This document shows positions 57,180-64,000 of a DNA stretch of 64,000 bases, piece after piece. The translations under genes and the position numbers were made by a program. Positions within the stretch are counted from its first letter, which is position 1. Each line of letters begins with the position of its first letter. The stretch comes from Solanum dulcamara. Lineage: Eukaryota; Streptophyta; Magnoliopsida; Solanales; Solanaceae. Location of the stretch: the NCBI RefSeq assembly GCF_947179165.1, contig NC_077238.1:82923757-82987756 (forward strand), given 5' to 3'. The notes under the pieces are model-generated. The model was not told where the DNA came from, did not search any database, and saw only the letters and a program-made list of their open reading frames with translations.

Positions 57180-60100
57180 TTATAGAAGCATCCGTAACGA
57201 CCTGTGGAACGACTTCAGTAGCCCCAATGGTGCTTTAAAGGGGTTTAGGAGTATTTTATTGGCGACACAATAGGAATTAGATGATTTTGCCAGTTTTTTG
57301 TGTGTGTTAGCCCATAGATTTTTTAGGTGCCGCGGGTCCAGATCGAATTTTCTTGTATTATTCCATAGTATCGTATGTAACGACTTGGGGAATGACTCTA
57401 GTAGCCACGGCGGCGCTTTAGAGGGGTTTAGGAGCATTTTATTAGCGACGCAATAGTAATTAGGCAATTTTGCCAGTTTTTCGTGTGTAATTAGCCCACA
57501 GATTTTTTAGAGGCCGGAGGTTCAGGTCGAAGTTTCTTTGATTCCTCAATAGTAGTATCCGTAACGATCCTGAGATCGACTCTAGTAGCCTCGGCGGCAC
57601 TTTATAGGGGGTTTGAAGCATTTTATCGGTGACGCAATAGAAATTAGTCAATTTGCCAGTTTTTGTGTGTTAGCCCATGTATTTTTTAGGCGCCGGGGGT
57701 CTGGATCGAATTTTCTTGGATTATTCTATAGAATCATTCGTAACGACCTGGGGAACGACTACAATAGCTCCGGCGGCACTTTAGAGAGGTTTAGAAGTAT
57801 TTTATTATGGATGCAATAGGAATTAGGTAATTTAGCTACTTTTTCGTGTGTGTTAGCCCACAGATTTTTTAGGTGCCGGAGGTTCGGGTCGAATTTTCTT
57901 GGATTATTCTATAGTAGCGTCTGTAACGACCTAGAGAACGACTCCAGTAGTTCTGAAGGTGCTTTAAAGGGATTTGGGAGCATTTTATTGGCGACGCAAT
58001 AGGAATTAGGCGATTTTGCCAGTTTTTAATGAGTTTTAACCAATGGATTTTTTAGGTGCCGAGGGCCAGGTCGACTTTTCTTAGATTCTTCTATAGTAGC
58101 GTCCATAACGACATGGGGAATGGGTACAGTAGCCCTAGCGGTGCTTTAGAGGGGTTTAGAAGCATTTTTTTGGCGATGAAATAGGAATTAGGCGAATTTG
58201 CCAGTTTTTCGTGTGTGTTATCCCATGGATCTTTTTGGTGCCGGGGGGTATAGGTCGAATTTTCTTGGATTCTTCTATAGTAGCGTCCGTAACGACTTAG
58301 GGAATGACTCCAATAGCCTTGACGGCGCATTAGAGGGGTGTAGGAGCATTTTATTGGCCACACAACAGGAATTAGGCAATTTTGCCAGTTTTTCGTGTGT
58401 TAGCCCACAGATTTTTAAAGTGTCAGAGGTCCAGGTCAAATTTTCATTAATTATTCTATTGTAGCATCCGTAACGATCTGGGAATGACTCCAGTAGCCCC
58501 GATGGCGTTTTAGAGGGGTTTAGGTGCATTTTATTGGCGATGCAATAAGAATTAGATAATTTTGCCAGTTTTTCGTGTATGTTAGCCCACAGATTTTTTA
58601 GGTGCCGGGGGTCCGAGTTGAATATTGTTGGTTTCTTCCATAGTAGGCACCGGGGGTTCGGGTCGAATTTTCTTGGATTATTCTGTAGAATTGTTCGTAA
58701 CGACTTGGGGAACGACTCCAATAGCTTCGGCAATACTTTAGAGGGGTTTAGGAGTATTTTATTGGCGATGCAATAAGAATTAGGTATTTTAGATAGTTTT
58801 TCGTGTGTGTTAGCCCACAAATTTTTTAGGTGTCGGAGGTTCGGATCAAATTTTCTTGGTTTCCTCTATAGTAGCGTCCGTAACAACCTAGAGAACGACT
58901 CCAGTAGTACCGAAGGTGCTTTAAAGGGGTTTAGGAGCATTTTAATGGCGACGCAATAGCAATTAGGCGATTTTGCTAGTTTTTTGTGAGTGTTAGCTTA
59001 TGAATTTTTTAGGTGCCGAGGGCCGGGTTGACTTTTCTTGGATTCTTCCATAGTAGCGTCTGTCACGACATGGGGAATGACTACAGTAGCCCTAGCGGTG
59101 CTTTAGAGGGGTTTAGGGGCATTTTTTTGGCGATAAATAGGAATTAGGCGAATTTGCTAGTTTTTCGTGTGTGTTATCCCATTGATTCTTTTGGTGCCGG
59201 GGGGTATAGGTCGAATTTTCTTGGATTCTTCCATAGTAGTGTTCATAACGACCTAGGGAATGACTCGAGTAGCCCCGACGGTACATTAGAGGGGTGTAGG
59301 AGCATTTTATTGGCGACAAAATAGGAATTAGACAATTTTGCCAATTTTTCGTGTGTTAGCCCACATATTTTTTAAGTTTCAGAGGTCCAGGTCGAAATTT
59401 CTTTAATTATTCTATTGTAGCGTCGGTAACGACCTCAGAATGACTCCAGGAGCCCCAGCTGCGCTTTTGAGGGGTTTAGGTGCATTTTATTGGCGATGCA
59501 ATAGAAATTAGACAATTTTGCCAGTTTTTCGTGTATGTTAGCCCACAGATTTTTTAGGTGCCGGGGGTCTAGGTTGAATATTGTTGGTTTCTTTCATAGT
59601 AGCGTCTGTAATGACGTAGGAAATGACTCTAGTAGCTCTGGTAGCGTTTTAGAGAGGTTTACGAGCATTTTATTGGCGACACAATAGGAGTTAGATGATT
59701 TTGCCAGTTTTTCATGTGTGTTAGCCTACGAATTTTTTAGGTGTCGCGGATCCGAGTTGAATTTTCTTATATTCTTCCATAGTATCGTATGTAATGACCT
59801 TGAGAATGAATCCAGTAGCCACGGTGGTGCTTTAAAGGGACTTAGGAGCATTTTATTGGCGACTCAATAGTAATTAGGCAATTTTGCCAGTTTTTCGTGT
59901 GTGTTAGCCTTCGGATTTTTTAGATGCCGGAGGTTCGGCTCGAATTTTCTTGGATTCTTCCATAGTAGCATCCATAATGACTTTGGGATCGACTCTAGTA
60001 GCCTCGGCGGCGCTTTAGAGGGGTTTTGGAGCATTTTATTGGTGATGCAATAGAAATTAGTCGATTTTGCCAGTTTTTCGTGTGTTTAACCCACAGATAT

Positions 60101-60900
60101 TTTAGGCACCGGGAGTCCGGGTCGAAATTTCTTGGATTATTCTATAGAATCATTCATAACGACCTGGGGAACGACTCCAATAGCTCCTACGGCACTTTAG
60201 AGGGGTTTAAGTGTATTTTATTGGCGATGCAATAGGAATTGGGCAATTTAATCAGTTTTTCGTGTGTGTTAGCCCATGAATTTTTTAGGTGCTGGGGGTT
60301 CGGGTCGATTATTCTTGAATTCTTCCATAGTAGCATCCGTAATAACGTAGGAAATGACTCCCGTAGCCCCGCCGGCGCTTTACAAGGGTTTAGGAGTATT
60401 TTATTGGCGATTTTGCCAAATTTTTTCGTTTGTGTTAGCCCACAGATTTTTAGGTGCCGGGAGTCCTGGTGGAATGTCCTTGGATTCTTCTATAGTAGCG
60501 CCCGTAACGACCTTGGGATCGACTCCAGTAGATTTGGCGGCACTTTAGAGGGGTTTGGAGTATTTTATTGGTGACGTAATAGAAATTAATTGATTGTTCC
60601 TGTTTTTTGTTTGTGTTAGCCCATGTATTTTTTAGGCGATGGGGGTTCGGGTCGAATTTTCTCTGATTATTCTATAAAACCATTCGTAACAACCTGGAGA
60701 ACGACTCCGGTAGCCCCGACGGCGCTTTAGAGGGGTTTAGGAGTATTTAATCAGCGACGCAATAGAATTAGGCAATTTTGCCAGTTTTTCGTATATGTTA
60801 GCCCACAGATTGTTTAGGTGCCGGGGGTCCGGGTCGAATATTCTTGGATTCTTTCATAGTAGCGTCCGTAATGACGTAGAAAATGACTTCCGTAGCCCCG
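57180..60900. repeat. Duplicated satellite block D3' (partner about 36400-40000, offset about 20.83 kb)
   Basis: Shared rare variants in the same order include TAATTTAGCTACTTTTTCGT (about 57826, also about 31186 and 37044), GGGGGGTATAGGTCGAAT (58244 and about 37456) and a shortened monomer reading TTATTGGCGATTTTGCCAAA (about 60401 and 39570). The GAAATGACTCCCGTAGCC marker gives an exact offset of 20,831. Confidence 0.72.
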
Positions 60901-63900
60901 GCAACGCTTTAGAGGGGTTTAGGAGCAATTTATTGGCGAAACAATAGGAATTAGATGATTTTGCAAGTTTTTCGTGTGTGTTAGCCCACGAATTATTTAG
61001 GTGCCGCGGATGCAGGTCGAATTTTCTTGTATTCTTCCATAGTATCATATGTAATGACCTGGGCAATTAATTCAGTAGCCACGGCGGTGCTTTAGAGGGG
61101 CTTAGGAGCATTTTATTGGCGAGTCAATAGTAATTAGGCAATTTAGCCAGTTTTTCGTGTGTGTTATCCTACGGATTTTTTAGATGCCTGAGGTTCGGGT
61201 CCAACATTCTTGAATTCTTCCATAGTAGCGTCATTAACGACTTTAGGATAGACTCCAGTATCCTCGGCGGTGCTTTAGAGGGGTTTTAGAGTATTTTATT
61301 GGTGAATCAATAGAAATTAATTGATTTTGCCAGTTTTTCGTGTGTTAACCCACAGATGTTTTAGGCGCTCGGGGTCCGGGTTTAATTTTCTTGAATTATT
61401 CTATAGAATCATTCTTAACGACCTGGGGAATGACTTCAATAGCTCCAGCGGCACTTTAGAGGGGTTTAGTAGTATTTTATTGGCGATGCAATAGGAATTA
61501 GGCAATTTAGCCAGTTTTTCGTGTGTGTTAGCCCACGAATTTTTTAGGTGCCAGAGGTTCAGGTCGAATTTTCTTGGTTTCTTCCATAGTAGTGCCCGTA
61601 AAGACCTATAGAACGACTCCAGTAGCCCCAACAACGCTTTAGAGGGGTTTTGGAGTATTTTATTGGTGAATCAATAGAAATTAGTCAATTTTGCTAGTTT
61701 TTTGTGAGTGTTAGCCCATGGATTTTTTAGTTGCAGAGGGTCGGGTCGACTTTTCTTGGATTCTTCCATAGTAGCATCCGTAACGACATGCGAACGACTA
61801 TAGTAGCCCCGGCGGCGCTTTAGAGGGGTTTAGGAGCATTTTATTGGCGACGAAATAGAAATTAGGCGATTTTGCCAGTTTTTCGTGTGTATTAGCCAAC
61901 AGATTTTTTTGGTGCCGAGGGTCGAGGTAGAATTTTCTTGAATTCTTCCATAGTAGCGTCCTCGATGACCTAGGTAATGACTCCAGTAGCCCTAACGGCG
62001 AATTAGAGAGGTTTAAGAGCATTTTATTGCCGACGCAACAGAAATTAGGAAATTTTGCTAGTTTTTTATGTGTGTTAGCCCACAGATTTTTTAGGTGCCA
62101 GGGGTTCAGGTCAAATTTTCTTTGATTATTTTATCGTAGCGTCCGTAAAGACCTAGGGAACAACTCTAGAAAACCCGACGATGCTTTAGAGTGGTTTAGG
62201 TGTATTTTATTGGCGACGCAATAGAAATTAGGCAATTTTGCTAGTTTTTCGTGTATGTTAGCCCACGGATTTTTTAGGTGCCGGGGGTTCGGGTCAAATT
62301 TTCTTTGATTCTTCCATAGTAGCGTACGTAATGATCTAGGTAACGACTCCAGTAGGCCTAGCGGTGCTTTAGAGGGGTTTAGTAGCATTTTATTGGCGAT
62401 GCAATAGGTATTAGGCAATTTTGCCAGTTTTTTTTGTGTGCTAGCCCATTGATTTTTTAGGTGCCGTGGTTCCGGGTCGATTTTTCTGGTATTCATCCAT
62501 AATATCGTACGTAACGACCTGGGGAACGACTCCAGTAGCCACAGCGGCAGTTTAGAGGGGTTTAGGAGCATTTTATTGGCGACGCAATAGTAATTAGGTG
62601 ATTTTGTCAGTTTTTCGTATGTGTTAGAACATTGATTTTTTTAGATGTCGGAGGTTCGGGTCGAATTTTTTTGGAATCTTCCATAGTAGCATCCGTAACG
62701 ACCTTGGGATCGACTCCAATAGCCTCGGCGGTGCTTTAACACAATAGAAATTAGTCAATTTTTTCAGTTTTTCATGTGTTAGCCAATCTATTTTGTAGGC
62801 GCCGAGGGTCCGGGTTGAATTTTTTTAGATTATTTTATTTTAGCATCCGTAACAACTTAGGGAACGACTATAGTAGCCCCGGTGGCGCTTTAGAGGGGTT
62901 TAGGAATATTTTATTGGCGATAAAATAGGAATGAGGCAATTTCGCCAGTTTTTCGTGTGTGTTATCCCATGGATTTTTTAGGTGGCGGATGTTCGGGTCA
63001 ATCGGTAATGAACAAGGAAACGACTACAATATCCCCTGCGGCGCTTTAGAGGGGTTTAAGAGTATTTTATTGGTGATGCAATAGGAATTAGGCAATTTTG
63101 CTAGTTTTTCGTGAGTGTTAGCCCACAGAAATTTTAGGTGTCGGGACTCCGATCGAATTTTCTTAGATTTTTCTATAGTAGCGTCCTTAAGGGACCTTCG
63201 GATCGACTCCAGTAGCCTTGACGGCGCTTTAGAGGGTTTAGGAGCAGTTTATTGGCGACGCAATAGTAATTAGGCAATTTTGCCAATTTTTAGTGTATGT
63301 CAGCCCAAGGTGTCGAGACTCCGGGTGGAATGTTCTTGGATTCTTCCATAGTAGCGTCCGTAATGACTTAGGAAATGACTACAGTATCCCCTGCGGTGCT
63401 TTAGAGGGGTTTAAGAGTATTTTATTGGTGATGCAATAGGAATTAGGCAATTTTGCTAGTTTTTCGTGTGTTTTAGCCCATAGATTTTTTAGATACCGGA
63501 GGTTCGGGTCAAAGTTTCTTGGATTCTTCAATAGTAGCATCCGTAACGATCTAGGGAACGACTCCAGTCGCCTCGGCAGTGCTTTAGAGGGGTTTAGGAG
63601 CATTCTATTGGTGACACAATAGGAATTAGGAGATTTTTTAGGTGCCGGGGGTACGGGTCTAATATTATTGGATTCTTCCATAGTAGCGTCCGTAATGACG
63701 TAGGAAATTACTCCAGTAGCCTCGACAGCACCTAGAGGGGTTTACGAATATTTTATTGGCGACACAATACGAGTTAGATGATTTTGCTAGTTTTTCGTGT
63801 GTTAGCCCACGATTTTTTTAAGTATCGCGGATTTGGGTCTAATTTTCTTGTATTCTTCCATAGTATCGTATGTAATGACCTGGGGAGTGACACCACTAGC

Positions 63901-64000
63901 CACGTCAGCAATTTAGAGGGTCTTAGGAGCATTTTATTGGCGACGCAATAGTAATTAGGGAATTTTACTAGTTTTTCATGTGTCTTAGCCCACAGATTTT

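Larger units (their letters stand above)
48474..64000 (+). repeat. Satellite array, right part, continuing beyond the window
   Basis: The same ~182-183 bp monomers run in the same orientation to the last base, about 85 units by length. The monomer phase continues directly across the retroelement insertion, so the two parts are one array. This part holds the partners of several left-part blocks (51.58-55.38, 56.2-60.9 and 61.2-63.3 kb) and several shortened monomers. No gene or other transposon was found in it. Confidence 0.95.

Noticed and set aside
20526..64000. Dozens of open frames of 60-180 codons in the satellite
   Set aside because: They all repeat the same 61-residue monomer translation, many begin at non-ATG codons, and they are broken by scattered stops. 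They are not annotated as genes.
20526..64000. CRISPR-like array
   Set aside because: Repeats are ~183 bp and contiguous without unique spacers, in a plant genome; this is satellite DNA.
20526..64000. CENP-B box in the monomer
   Set aside because: I looked for the TTCG....A..CGGG core on both strands of the consensus and found no match, so a CENP-B-type site is not claimed.

Overview
This is a plant nuclear genome window, most likely from the Solanaceae (Solanum-like). The evidence is GT-AG introns in AT-rich DNA, a SolS-type SINE with an intact 12-bp target-site duplication, RTE/TS-type retroelement tails ending in TTG repeats, a Stowaway MITE, and a ~182-183 bp satellite. The species cannot be fixed from the sequence alone.

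Layout. (1) 1-6.1 kb is genic: the last three exons of the cytosolic chaperonin subunit CCT3 (+) converge on a four-exon gene (-) for a 470-residue CUE-like/DUF1771/Smr-domain protein. That gene carries a 49-bp retro-insertion in its first coding intron and a probable 5' leader exon with a uORF. A SINE lies between the leader and the first coding exon. (2) 6.1-20.2 kb is a transposon-rich zone. It holds three F-box remnants, two of them inside a direct ~1.7-1.9 kb segmental duplication, plus two MITEs, two LINE fragments and one intact three-exon PIF/Harbinger-derived (HARBI1/ALP1-like) gene whose third acidic catalytic residue is replaced. (3) 20.2-64 kb is one satellite array of roughly 230 monomers (estimated by dividing length by period). 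It is interrupted once, at about 46.72-48.47 kb, by a poly(A)-tailed retroelement with a 459-codon open frame I do not recognise.

The array is the main feature. Its first ~1.7 monomers are inverted relative to the rest and abut a truncated F-box duplicon directly. It contains a nearly identical tandem duplication of 5,857 bp (32 monomers). It also has older block duplications at about 20.8 and 30 kb spacing whose copies differ by whole numbers of monomers (1, 3 and 8), together with chimeric and truncated monomers. This is the expected signature of repeated unequal exchange or segmental amplification. Many stretches of the minus strand are open because the monomer is 61 codons long, but I see no convincing satellite gene.

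The genic left end looks like ordinary conserved housekeeping sequence. The genes do not form a pathway together; the story of the window is a gene-bearing arm next to a large, internally reshuffled satellite block.
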